From an uncultured Senegalimassilia sp. (GTDB lineage Bacteria; Actinomycetota; Coriobacteriia; Coriobacteriales; Eggerthellaceae), in the NCBI GenBank assembly GCA_937925385.1, contig CALEWN010000101.1:1-19534 (forward strand): a stretch of 19,534 bases of DNA, written 5' to 3'. This document shows positions 8,468 through 15,244 of the stretch, one piece after another. Each line of letters opens with the position of its first letter. Within the stretch, counting starts at the first letter, position 1. Below the pieces are notes generated by a model that had not been told where the DNA came from, did not search any database, and saw nothing but the letters and a program-made list of their open reading frames with translations. Made by a program: the position numbers and the translations under genes.

Positions 8468-8707
8468 TCACAGCTCGAGCACGACAGCCTGCTCGAGCTC
8501 GATGCCGCTACGTTGCGCCAACGAATCCAGCAGCTCAGCCGCAGCCTCGGGCTCGAGCCACGCCATGCCGCATCCCGCCGAAAGCTGCCGCGGGATGGGT
8601 GCAAGGCGGCCGCGAAAGCCCTCGCCTACGGCCGCCTGCTTGAAGGCGAGCGCGTCAGTGGTGGTATGGAACGACGCCACCGCCGTCCTCACCTTCCGCC
8701 GCGCCAT
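8468..8707 (-). CDS. DUF3343 protein, putative Se/S carrier (YedF C-terminal-like)
   Basis: A 79-residue cytoplasmic protein matching DUF3343, described as a putative selenium/sulfur carrier domain. The diagnostic segment is IPRQLSAGCGMAW (residues 38-50), whose C46 is the candidate carrier cysteine; an early SFHTTTDALAF segment is also typical. In many selenium-using bacteria this domain is fused behind a TusA-like domain as YedF. Here it is a separate gene starting 3 bp after the tusA-like stop, so the two are probably translationally coupled. It is the last gene of the operon, followed by a strong terminator. The carrier function is inferred for the family, not proven. Confidence 0.75.
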   Translation of the reverse strand: MARRKVRTAVASFHTTTDALAFKQAAVGEGFRGRLAPIPRQLSAGCGMAWLEPEAAAELLDSLAQRSGIELEQAVVLEL

Positions 8708-8710
8708 GGG

Positions 8711-8917
8711 TTAGGCGATCTCGATCACGAAATCGTCGCCGACGCGCTGCGCCGTCGCCGTGCGCTTGCGCTTCTTCGCCAACGAGCAGATGCTGTCGCG
8801 CGCCACGGTGTTGCTCACCGTCACCTTGATGGGCTCGGAGCCGCCCTTTTTCATGGCGTTCATGGTCAGGATGACCGGTTCGGGGCAGGAAAGCCCACGG
8901 GCGTCAACTTCGATCAT
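8711..8917 (-). CDS. TusA/SirA-like sulfurtransferase protein (YedF N-terminal-like)
   Basis: A 68-residue single-domain protein of the TusA/SirA/YeeD fold. The family signature LSCPEPVI is at residues 9-16 with catalytic or carrier cysteine C11, followed by the expected helix. Family members accept sulfur (or, by inference here, selenium) as a persulfide and pass it to downstream enzymes. The ATG at 8917 is preceded by AAAGGACTT. It sits between a YedE-like membrane protein and a DUF3343 protein, the context of selenium-metabolism YedF rather than tRNA-thiolating TusA. Confidence 0.85.
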   Translation of the reverse strand: MIEVDARGLSCPEPVILTMNAMKKGGSEPIKVTVSNTVARDSICSLAKKRKRTATAQRVGDDFVIEIA

Positions 8918-8968
8918 TTGAAGTCCTTTCGGTAAATGAACTGGGGAAATACGCTTGCAGCTTATACG

Positions 8969-10069
8969 CTACGCGGCGTTCTTCTGCTTGCGCACGTTCA
9001 CGATGGCGATGACGAACAGCACCACGATGCAGCACACGAGCACGATCTGGCCCGCAACGCTTGGGCCGCCCAGGACGACGGCCTTCTCGGCGGTTGCAGC
9101 GGAGGCGGCAGCGCCCGCCAGGCCGAAGTTGTGGGCGAAGGCAGCGCCGATGAGCATGCCAACGAAGGTGACGGCGGCATCGCAGGAGCCCTGGCCGGCC
9201 AGCGTCATCTGGCGCAGCGGGCAGCCGCCGGCCAGCGTGGCGCCAAAGCCCACGGCGTACAGGCCCAGGATGTTCCACAGGTGCTGGGAGTGGGCGATGG
9301 GCTGGCCGTCGAAGCTGAGCTTGAAGCCGCCAGTGGCCAGGTTGAACACCACCATGACCACGAACAGGCCGGCGATGGGCAGCATCAGGTCGAAGTCGCG
9401 CATGAGGAAGATGTTGCGGACGGAGCCGGCGAAGCAGATGCGGACCTTCTGCGCCAGGGCGCCGATCACGAGAGCGGTCACCAGGGCGATGAGCACGGGG
9501 GCATGCTTGGAGCCCGGGCCGGCCTGGCTGACGGCGAACACGCCGGCGAAGACGCTGATGCACAGGCCGATGATCAGCAGCACGGGCAGAACGGCGCCGG
9601 CTGTCTTGTTCGTGTCATGCTCGCGGCCCAGGGAGTAGCCCTTCTTCAGGAAGAACGTGCCCGTGGCAACGCCCAGGACGAAGCCGATGAGGCCGACCCA
9701 AGCGTTCAGGTCGCCGGCGGCCATGCGCAGCACCATGCGCAGCGGGCAGCCCAGGAAGATGAGGGCGCCGATCATCATGATGAAGCCCAGGACGAATCGG
9801 GTCATGGGAGAAGAACCAGCCGTGGAGCGATACTCGCGCGTGGCCAGGGCGATCAGGAACGAGCCGACAACCAGGCCGACGATCTCGGGGCGGAAGTACT
9901 GCACCGTCTCGGTGGTCTGCAGCTTCATGGAGCCCGCCATGTCGCGGATGAAGCACGCGGCGCACATGGCCATGTTGGCGGGGTTGCCGGAGAAGGCCAG
10001 GAGCGCCATTCCGAGGCCGACCAGCACGCCGACCAGGGCCAAGCCCTTTTTGCTGTTGAGGAAATCCAA
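8969..10069 (-). CDS. yedE: YedE/YeeE-family membrane protein, putative selenium transporter
   Basis: A 366-residue polytopic membrane protein of the YedE/YeeE (DUF395-type) family. Two homologous halves each carry a GCPLR motif in a transmembrane segment: GCPLRMVLRMAAGD around residue 108 and GGCPLRQMTLAGQGSCDA near residue 275. These cysteines are thought to relay the sulfur/selenium species through the pore. Coupling to tusA-like and DUF3343 genes (gap of 51 bp) points to the selenium branch of the family rather than thiosulfate uptake. The start codon is TTG at 10069, supported by GAAAGGGACTTCC directly upstream and by MDFLNSKKG opening the first helix. The weak start and the long structured leader suggest controlled expression. 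Confidence 0.82.
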   Translation of the reverse strand: MDFLNSKKGLALVGVLVGLGMALLAFSGNPANMAMCAACFIRDMAGSMKLQTTETVQYFRPEIVGLVVGSFLIALATREYRSTAGSSPMTRFVLGFIMMIGALIFLGCPLRMVLRMAAGDLNAWVGLIGFVLGVATGTFFLKKGYSLGREHDTNKTAGAVLPVLLIIGLCISVFAGVFAVSQAGPGSKHAPVLIALVTALVIGALAQKVRICFAGSVRNIFLMRDFDLMLPIAGLFVVMVVFNLATGGFKLSFDGQPIAHSQHLWNILGLYAVGFGATLAGGCPLRQMTLAGQGSCDAAVTFVGMLIGAAFAHNFGLAGAAASAATAEKAVVLGGPSVAGQIVLVCCIVVLFVIAIVNVRKQKNAA

Positions 10070-10206
10070 GGAAGTCCCTTTCTATACATAAAGATGAATC
10101 GTTCGCATTCGATCCTCCGTCGCGCATGCGCACGCGCGGGCCACGAGCCCACGGGGACGACAAGGCAGAACGCCCAAAACGCCATTCGAAACGGAAAACA
10201 ATGCAA

Positions 10207-10224
10207 GCCGCGTCAAAGCGCGGC
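10207..10224. repeat. GCCGCG/CGCGGC hairpin in the yedE leader
   Basis: Perfect 6-bp inverted repeat with a 6-nt loop (TCAAAG), directly adjoining the 9-mer repeat cluster. On the yedE strand it is followed by TTGCATTGTTTTCC, so a weak attenuator is possible. Confidence 0.4.
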
Positions 10225-10229
10225 GAAAT

Positions 10230-10303
10230 CGACGCCTAGCAGAATGCGTCGGATGCGGGTAGAAAGCCCTTAGCAGAATGATCGCGCTAGCAGAATTCGC
10301 GCG
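10230..10303 (-). repeat. Three ATTCTGCTA repeats, two in hairpin loops, upstream of yedE
   Basis: On the yedE strand ATTCTGCTA occurs at 10237-10245, 10271-10279 and 10288-10296. Starts are 34 and 17 nt apart, so all fall on multiples of 17. The first copy is in the loop of CGACGC/GCGTCG (10230-10235 with 10246-10251). The third is between CGCGC and GCGCG (10283-10287 with 10299-10303). The second lacks flanking pairing. The cluster lies 168 to 227 bp upstream of the yedE start and could be an iterated operator or a structured leader RNA. Confidence 0.6.
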
Positions 10304-10306
10304 AAC

Positions 10307-10319
10307 CAATGATGCATTG
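10307..10319. repeat. CAATG-N3-CATTG inverted repeat
   Basis: A short perfect 5-bp inverted repeat with 3-nt spacing just beyond the 9-mer cluster. It may be part of the same regulatory region; on its own it is weak evidence. Confidence 0.2.
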
Positions 10320-10541
10320 TAAGGAGGCAGCAGCTTCGTGTCAAAGGCAGCGGGCGCTAATCCTCCCCGATCGGCAGGGAGGGCGTTTGCGCAAGCGTTG
10401 CTCATAAGGTTTGCCATGGGTTTGCCTATAGGACCCTCGTGGCATTGTCATTGCGTCGCCTACGGGGTCCCGCAGTGCTACCACGGCATCGTTCTGAAGC
10501 ACCATCAATTTGTGAAGGTTCTGTGATTGGAAATCATTTGC

Positions 10542-10570
10542 TTGCATCACGACTTGATGGCGCGTATAGT
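10542..10570 (+). promoter_or_regulatory. Sigma-70-type promoter of initiator tRNA
   Basis: TTGCAT (10542-10547) and TATAGT (10565-10570) are separated by exactly 17 nt, about 55 bp before the tRNA. The tRNA-Thr promoter in this window has the same architecture and the same TATAGT. Confidence 0.75.
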
Positions 10571-10581
10571 TCCTTCTTGCA

Positions 10582-10613
10582 GCTTTTCCGAAACACTCAG
10601 TTTCGTGAAAAGC
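10582..10613 (+). repeat. Hairpin in the 5' leader of the tRNA-fMet transcript
   Basis: GCTTTTC and GAAAC pair with GTTTC and GAAAAGC around an ACTCA loop, with a small internal bulge (C versus GT). It lies between the predicted transcription start and the mature tRNA 5' end, so it would be removed with the leader by RNase P. Confidence 0.5.
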
Positions 10614-10624
10614 GGGTCATATAT

Positions 10625-10701
10625 TGCGGGGTGGAGCAGTCTGGTAGCTCGCCGGGCTCATAACCCGGAGGCCGTAGGTTCAAATCCTGCCCCCGCGACC
10701 A
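10625..10701 (+). tRNA. Initiator tRNA-fMet (anticodon CAT)
   Basis: A 77-nt cloverleaf with encoded CCA: D stem GAGC/GCTC, anticodon stem CCGGG/CCCGG with loop CTCATAA (anticodon CAT), T stem GTAGG/CCTGC with loop TTCAAAT. Three consecutive G-C pairs at the base of the anticodon stem mark an initiator. The end of the acceptor stem is T1 opposite G72 instead of the C1/A72 mismatch of E. coli; it still lacks a Watson-Crick pair, as initiators require. An integrase remnant abuts its 3' side, so it is probably the integration target of the island. Confidence 0.93.
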
Positions 10702-10710
10702 AAAGTATCA

Positions 10711-10752
10711 GCAGGTCAGCAAGCTTTTTCAGGCGGCTGGCCTGCTTTCTTT
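10711..10752 (+). terminator. Rho-independent terminator of tRNA-fMet
   Basis: GCAGGTCAGC (10711-10720) pairs with GCTGGCCTGC (10736-10745) with one G-U, followed by TTTCTTT. It begins 10 nt after the CCA end and separates the tRNA from the convergent integrase remnant. Confidence 0.7.
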
Positions 10753-10760
10753 CCTCGGGG

Positions 10761-11288
10761 TTATGAGTGTCGAGGGGACATTTCGAGGGACTTCTTGCCC
10801 TCCGCACCCTCGTCTACCTGGACGTTCTCGCCGCTCAGGATGCTGCCGAGCAGGTCTGCCGCCTCGTGGTCCTTCTCCGGTATGGCGTGGGCGTACCAGC
10901 CGAGCGTGATGCTCGCATTGGCGTGGCCAAGGCGGGTCTGAACGGTCTTGGCGTCCACCCCGTTGGCGAGCAGCTGGGTGGCCTGGGTGTGCCGGAGCTC
11001 GTGAAACTTCAGGCCCTCGAAGCCGTGCTCCTTGCCCTGCGCGGCCGTGAAGGTTGACTCCCTGCGCCATGGGCGGCGTGTGGCACGGACGGCCCGAGCG
11101 CACACCCGGAGCGTGGACGGCCGGGCTGCGGACGGGCCGAGGTTGGTAGCGCGCGGCCAGGCCAGCAGCCAGGGGTGGCGGCAAAAATCTCCAAACGCCG
11201 CAACGACGGAAACGATGTGCGTGAGCCGATTCCAACTTTCAGTCCAGCTGTCCTTCTCGTGGTACAGGCTCGCAAAACCGGGCGGCTA
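10761..11288 (-). pseudogene. Tyrosine-recombinase integrase, 3' remnant
   Basis: The C-terminal catalytic part of a phage/ICE-type tyrosine recombinase is well preserved: HELRHTQATQLL (the H-x-x-R box), LGHANASIT (second conserved His) and the nucleophile tyrosine in GWYAH, then a family-like tail IPEKDHEAADLLGSIL. Homology-like sequence runs back only to about 11070-11160. Further upstream the frame continues to a TAG near 11288 with residues that do not resemble an integrase. The arm-binding and core-binding domains and the first catalytic Arg are absent, and no good start exists (GTG at 11105 has no clear ribosome site). It points towards tRNA-fMet with its stop 60 bp from the tRNA 3' end, the standard layout at an attachment site. 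It is probably inactive, so the island would be stranded unless helped in trans. Confidence 0.75.
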
Positions 11289-11510
11289 GTATTTCTGTCC
11301 GACGTGAGGCGCATACTCGACGGTGTTCTTCTCGTCTGGCCGAGAGTCCGGGAGATTGAGTGTTGACGGCAAAGGACGTGGCGAGCGACGAGCGGCAACT
11401 GGTATCATAGTTAGCTTGCAAGAGATGGTATAGTTGGGCAATTTGTGCAGCTATGCAAACGGAACTGAAAGGTAGGAGCGTTGGCTGCTGGCGAGGGGCA
11501 TAGCGTGCAC
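11289..11510 (+). promoter_or_regulatory. Upstream region of the restriction-modification operon
   Basis: This AT-richer gap should hold the promoter of the methyltransferase operon. A TATAGT at 11429-11434 is a plausible -10, but no matching -35 lies at 16-18 nt. An imperfect direct repeat (GGTATCATAGTT at 11401, GGTATAGTT at 11427) and the palindrome CTTGCAAG (about 11415-11422) are possible operator sites. Evidence for each is weak. Confidence 0.3.
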
Positions 11511-12419
11511 ATGACTGCCGTGGACCTGTTCTCAGGTTGCGGCGGTATGTCTCTCGGCTTCGAACGCGCGGGCTTCGATGTGCTCGCCGCCTTCGACAAC
11601 TGGATGCCTGCCATCGAGGTTTACCGGAAGAACTTCAGTCACCCGATATATCAGCAGGATCTTTCCGATGTGGATGCAACTGTCGAGCAAGTGGAAAGAC
11701 TTGCGCCGACTGTCATCTTCGGCGGGCCTCCCTGCCAAGACTTCTCTACCGCAGGACATCAGGACGAGAACGGCGGGCGTGCGATTCTGTCTGTTGCTTA
11801 TGCGACCATCGTTTCCAGGGTAAAGCCCCAATGGTTCGTCATGGAGAACGTGGCGACCATCAAGAACACGAATTCCTTTCAGAGGGCATGTGAGATATTC
11901 TGTGAGGCGGGCTACGGCATAACCTGCAAGGTGCTGAATGCCGCGTACTGCGGTGTTCCTCAGACGCGCAAACGCATGTTTATCGTCGGCGGGCTTGGGG
12001 AGGAAGACGGTTTCCTGGACGAGTCGTTTGATGCCGGACTTACGGACAAGCCCATGACGATTCGTGACTATCTTGGCGATTCGCTAGGCATTGATCACTA
12101 CTTCCGCGTCCCCACCAACTACAGCCGTCGTGGTGTGTTCAGCATCGACGAGCCCTCTATGACCATCAGGGCTATTGATCGACCCATCCCGCCGGGCTAC
12201 AAGGGCAACCCGAAGGATTCGGCATCCGTGAGTGAGGCGCGAATACTGACTCCAAAAGAGCGCAGCTACATCCAGACGTTCCCGGAGGAGTTCGAGTTCT
12301 TCGGTGGAAAGTCCGACGTCAATACGATGATTGGCAATGCCGTCCCGGTCAACCTTGCCAAATACGTGGCTTCCACCCTCATTGCGTATGCCGAGGCGAA
12401 GGGTGGCAATGCGCGATGA
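11511..12419 (+). CDS. C5-cytosine DNA methyltransferase, first of a tandem pair (LlaJI M1-like)
   Basis: A compact 302-residue DNA (cytosine-5) methyltransferase that moves a methyl group from S-adenosylmethionine to cytosine. Motif I is DLFSGCGGMSLGFE (5-18); motif IV is GGPPCQDFS with catalytic C75; motif VI is ENV (112-114); motif VIII is QTRKR (151-155); motif X is IGNAVP (274-279). The variable target-recognition stretch between VIII and IX is short. It begins a four-gene operon and overlaps the next methyltransferase by 4 bp (ATGA). Start choice is uncertain: the frame opens with TTG at 11481 (AGGAG only 2 nt away), GTG at 11505 and ATG at 11511 follow GAGGGG. I chose the ATG because MTAVDLFSG is the usual family opening. 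It presumably protects one strand of the site cut by the downstream R1/R2 pair. Confidence 0.9.
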   Translation: MTAVDLFSGCGGMSLGFERAGFDVLAAFDNWMPAIEVYRKNFSHPIYQQDLSDVDATVEQVERLAPTVIFGGPPCQDFSTAGHQDENGGRAILSVAYATIVSRVKPQWFVMENVATIKNTNSFQRACEIFCEAGYGITCKVLNAAYCGVPQTRKRMFIVGGLGEEDGFLDESFDAGLTDKPMTIRDYLGDSLGIDHYFRVPTNYSRRGVFSIDEPSMTIRAIDRPIPPGYKGNPKDSASVSEARILTPKERSYIQTFPEEFEFFGGKSDVNTMIGNAVPVNLAKYVASTLIAYAEAKGGNAR

Positions 12420-13315
12420 GGGCCGTGGACATTTTCTCTGGCTGCGGCGGGATGTCGCTTGGCTTCGAGCAAGCTGGCGTCGAGGTGCTTGCAGCCTTTG
12501 ACAACTGGCAGCCTGCCGTTGAAATCTACCGCGCGAACTTCGACCATCCCATCTACCAGAAGGATCTCTGCGACGAAGACGCAGTGGAAGTAATCAAGGG
12601 GATGTCTCCCGACCTGATAATGGGCGGACCGCCTTGCCAGGACTATTCAATTGAGGGCAAGCGCGAGCAGGGCGATAGGGCGAACCTTACCATCCGGTTT
12701 GCCGAGATCGTGGTTGGCGTGCGTCCCGAGTGGGTCGTTTTCGAGAACGTCTACAACATCGAGCGTTTCGGAACGCTGCCAAAGATGAAGAAGATGCTGA
12801 GCGACGCGGGCTACGGCCTAACTTCGCGCGTACTCGATGCAAGCCGATGCGGTGTACCGCAGGCAAGGAAGCGTTTCATTCTTGTCGGGCATCTTGACTC
12901 GGAAGACGGCTACTTCGACGAGACGCTGGTCGACGGCATGGCCGACAAGCAGATGACCGTGCGTGACTACCTTGGCGACAAGCTCGGCACGCAGTATTAC
13001 TACATGCACCCGAGGAGCTACGCTCGACGCGGCGTCTTCTCGATTGATGAGCCCTCCGCAACCATCCGTGGCATCAATAGGCCAATACCCGATAACTACA
13101 AGAGGCATCATGCCGATGCTGCGGCAATCGAGGACGGTGTGCGTGCGCTTACGACGAAGGAGCGCAGCTACCTGCAGTCATTTCCTGAAGAGTTCAAACT
13201 CTTTGGCGCAAAGACAAGCGTTGAACTGGCGATAGGGAACGCCGTGCCACCGGCTCTGGCCAAGTATGTGGCAACGCGCGTACTCAGATACGATGAAAGC
13301 GAAGACAAAAAGTAA
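12416..13315 (+). CDS. C5-cytosine DNA methyltransferase, second of a tandem pair (LlaJI M2-like)
   Basis: A 299-residue C5-methyltransferase clearly paralogous to the one before it; long stretches align without gaps, for example DIFSGCGGMSLGFE, EVLAAFDNWQPAVEIY and RRGVFSIDEPSATIRGI. Motif IV is GGPPCQDYS with catalytic C74; ENV is at 110-112, QARKR at 149-153 and IGNAVP at 273-278. Differences cluster in the putative target-recognition stretch (about 190-245), as expected if the two enzymes modify different strands of one asymmetric site. Its ATG overlaps the upstream stop by 4 bp, implying translational coupling. The stop is 3 bp from the R1 GTG. Confidence 0.92.
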   Translation: MRAVDIFSGCGGMSLGFEQAGVEVLAAFDNWQPAVEIYRANFDHPIYQKDLCDEDAVEVIKGMSPDLIMGGPPCQDYSIEGKREQGDRANLTIRFAEIVVGVRPEWVVFENVYNIERFGTLPKMKKMLSDAGYGLTSRVLDASRCGVPQARKRFILVGHLDSEDGYFDETLVDGMADKQMTVRDYLGDKLGTQYYYMHPRSYARRGVFSIDEPSATIRGINRPIPDNYKRHHADAAAIEDGVRALTTKERSYLQSFPEEFKLFGAKTSVELAIGNAVPPALAKYVATRVLRYDESEDKK

Positions 13316-13318
13316 GAG

Positions 13319-15241
13319 GTGAGCGCCTTGTCGTATTTCAAGAAGATTGACGATTATCAGACGTACTCAGGGCACGACTCTGAATTTCATTACGACTTCA
13401 ACGCCAACAGCGGCGGTGGCCAGGCGTTTCTCGGCGGCAAGATAATCGATACTGTCGGCGTGGCAGCGTCGCCAAGCGAGCTCGAAGGGCGAATCGTAAG
13501 CTTCGCGATACGGCATCGTGAGAGAACTATCGACCTTGGCGGTGAAAACACGTCCTATACCATTGCGCCTCGTGGAGCCGGGAGCCAAAGCATGAAGCTC
13601 GGCGTACAGGGCAACGTGAACCCCAACCTACTCATTGCGGCTGCCCTCATGCTGCCGAAGACTTGCGGGCGGAATATGGCACTCTCGGTTACTGTGTCGC
13701 CGCTCACGACCGAGAACTACTGGCTGCGCTCGATGTGGCTCGACGTAGACCGCACCGGTGTCGGTAGCGCCATTTTTATCCCGAAGGACTTTATCTTTGA
13801 GGGTGGGCTATCTAAAAGGCAGGGCGTGACCACCCAGAGGGATACCGTGATAGGAGACCAGCAGTTCTTCAAACTCGATTACGTTCGCAGGATTGATGAC
13901 ATCGTCGCACTTGCCGATAATGGGACGCTGCCTGACTATGCGGTTGACATACTTGGCTACTACCGCGACGTCTATACAGGTGTCAGAGAGTTTGGCTACG
14001 AAAGCGGAGCGGTAAAAGTTGCCGACCTCATGCGTATGCTTGCGCATGACTACAGCGATGTTTATTCCGGCTACAGCGACCCTCTCGATTTACTTATGGA
14101 ATTGAGCGGGCGCGATGCGAAACAGCCCAAAGCCGCCGTTGAGAAGCCAGCAGAAACACATGAGCCGCGCAACCTCATCTTCTTCGGTGCGCCTGGAACC
14201 GGCAAGTCTTACCAGCTCAACAAGCTGGGGGTCAGAACCAAAGACAACCCTGGCGGCATTTTCCCAGAGGATCACGTCAGACGAGTGACGTTCTATCCTG
14301 ACTACACGTATTCCCAGTTCGTAGGGAACTACCGACCTTTTACCAAGGATGGCCAAATAGGCTATCGCTACATCGCCGGTCCGTTCCTTCAGACCTATCT
14401 CGATGCGTCCCTGCATCCTTATGAGAGCTACCTCATCATCATCGAGGAGCTGAACCGCGCAAATCCTGCCGCTGTGTTCGGCGATATCTTCCAGCTTCTC
14501 GACAGGGATGCGCTTGGGGCGAGCGAGTACGCCGTCAGTGTGCCTATGGAGATGTCCGAGTGCATTGCCGAGGAGCTTGGCAAGCTGGATGAAGCAGCGC
14601 AGAAGAGCATTGAGGACTTCTTTGACCCCGACTTGGACTTCCAGGATTTCTGCGACATGATGCAAAGCCACATAGAGCTGCCGCCCAACATGTTTATCTG
14701 GGCCACCATGAACAGCGCGGATCAGGGCGTGTTCCCCATGGACACCGCCTTCAAGCGGCGGTGGGACTTCCGCTACATGGGCATCAACGAAGGCGAAAAC
14801 GCAACGCCCGCTGTGCTGGGCGGCGAGAAGCTGAGCGATCGAACGGTGGCTTTCGCCGGAGGGCGCGTCGTGTGGAACAAGCTTCGCAAGGCAATAAACA
14901 CGCTGCTGCTCGACTGTGGTGTGAATGAGGACAAGTTGCTTGGACCCTTCTTCCTCTCCCCCGAGGCGCTAAGCGACGAGGTGAACGAGAGCACGGGCGA
15001 AACGCGTTTCGTCTCATCGTTCAAGGACAAGGTGCTGCTCTATCTATACGAAGACGCAGGAAAGATGCGCCGCGGAGATATCTTCTGGAACAAGGAGGCA
15101 ACTTTCGCCGACGTTTGCGACAAGTTCAAGAGCGACGGTATCGGCGCATTCGCTCAGCAGAGCAAGAAGGGCAAGAGCGTCTTTGGCAGCGTGCTTGTGA
15201 ATACCGAAGTCGATAAACCTATCCAGGCCGACGAGGACTAA
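13319..15241 (+). CDS. McrB-like AAA+ restriction subunit (LlaJI R1-like)
   Basis: A 640-residue motor subunit of a McrBC-related restriction enzyme. An N-terminal region (about 1-185) resembling no McrB 5-methylcytosine domain precedes the AAA+ domain: Walker A GAPGTGKS (290-297), Walker B with McrB-type signature IIIEELNRANP (about 373-383), MNSADQ (464-469) and the arginine-rich FKRRWDF (478-484). McrB relatives use GTP or ATP to translocate DNA and recruit an McrC-type nuclease. In characterised LlaJI R1 proteins the N-terminal domain binds a specific site, so this one probably does so too. GTG at 13319 lies 3 bp after the methyltransferase stop with a poor ribosome site. TTG at 13328 sits 6 nt after GAGGTG and may be the true start. 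Confidence 0.85.
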   Translation: MSALSYFKKIDDYQTYSGHDSEFHYDFNANSGGGQAFLGGKIIDTVGVAASPSELEGRIVSFAIRHRERTIDLGGENTSYTIAPRGAGSQSMKLGVQGNVNPNLLIAAALMLPKTCGRNMALSVTVSPLTTENYWLRSMWLDVDRTGVGSAIFIPKDFIFEGGLSKRQGVTTQRDTVIGDQQFFKLDYVRRIDDIVALADNGTLPDYAVDILGYYRDVYTGVREFGYESGAVKVADLMRMLAHDYSDVYSGYSDPLDLLMELSGRDAKQPKAAVEKPAETHEPRNLIFFGAPGTGKSYQLNKLGVRTKDNPGGIFPEDHVRRVTFYPDYTYSQFVGNYRPFTKDGQIGYRYIAGPFLQTYLDASLHPYESYLIIIEELNRANPAAVFGDIFQLLDRDALGASEYAVSVPMEMSECIAEELGKLDEAAQKSIEDFFDPDLDFQDFCDMMQSHIELPPNMFIWATMNSADQGVFPMDTAFKRRWDFRYMGINEGENATPAVLGGEKLSDRTVAFAGGRVVWNKLRKAINTLLLDCGVNEDKLLGPFFLSPEALSDEVNESTGETRFVSSFKDKVLLYLYEDAGKMRRGDIFWNKEATFADVCDKFKSDGIGAFAQQSKKGKSVFGSVLVNTEVDKPIQADED

Positions 15242-15244
15242 CGC

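Larger units (their letters stand above)
10070..10541. other. Long leader/regulatory region upstream of yedE
   Basis: No gene is supported in this stretch. Its left part (10207-10320), upstream of yedE, carries a cluster of hairpins and a thrice-repeated 9-mer. Its right part leads to the tRNA-fMet promoter. A plus-strand frame starting GTG at 10338 has a good AAGGAGG 10 nt upstream and could encode 62 residues, but the product (Cys/His/Pro-rich, no family) is unconvincing. Confidence 0.5.

Noticed and set aside
8140..8643. Arg/Ala/Pro-rich frames across the gap between amidase and DUF3343 genes
   Set aside because: Low-complexity products expected by chance at high GC; they run across a clear terminator and into the DUF3343 gene antisense.
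8936..10273. Plus-strand open frame of 445 codons opposite yedE
   Set aside because: His/Asp/Glu/Gln-rich shadow; the minus strand carries the YedE GCPLR motifs.
10338..10526. Small plus-strand frame with GTG start and AAGGAGG 10 nt upstream
   Set aside because: The ribosome-site match is good, but the 62-residue product has no recognisable pattern and the region reads as regulatory DNA.
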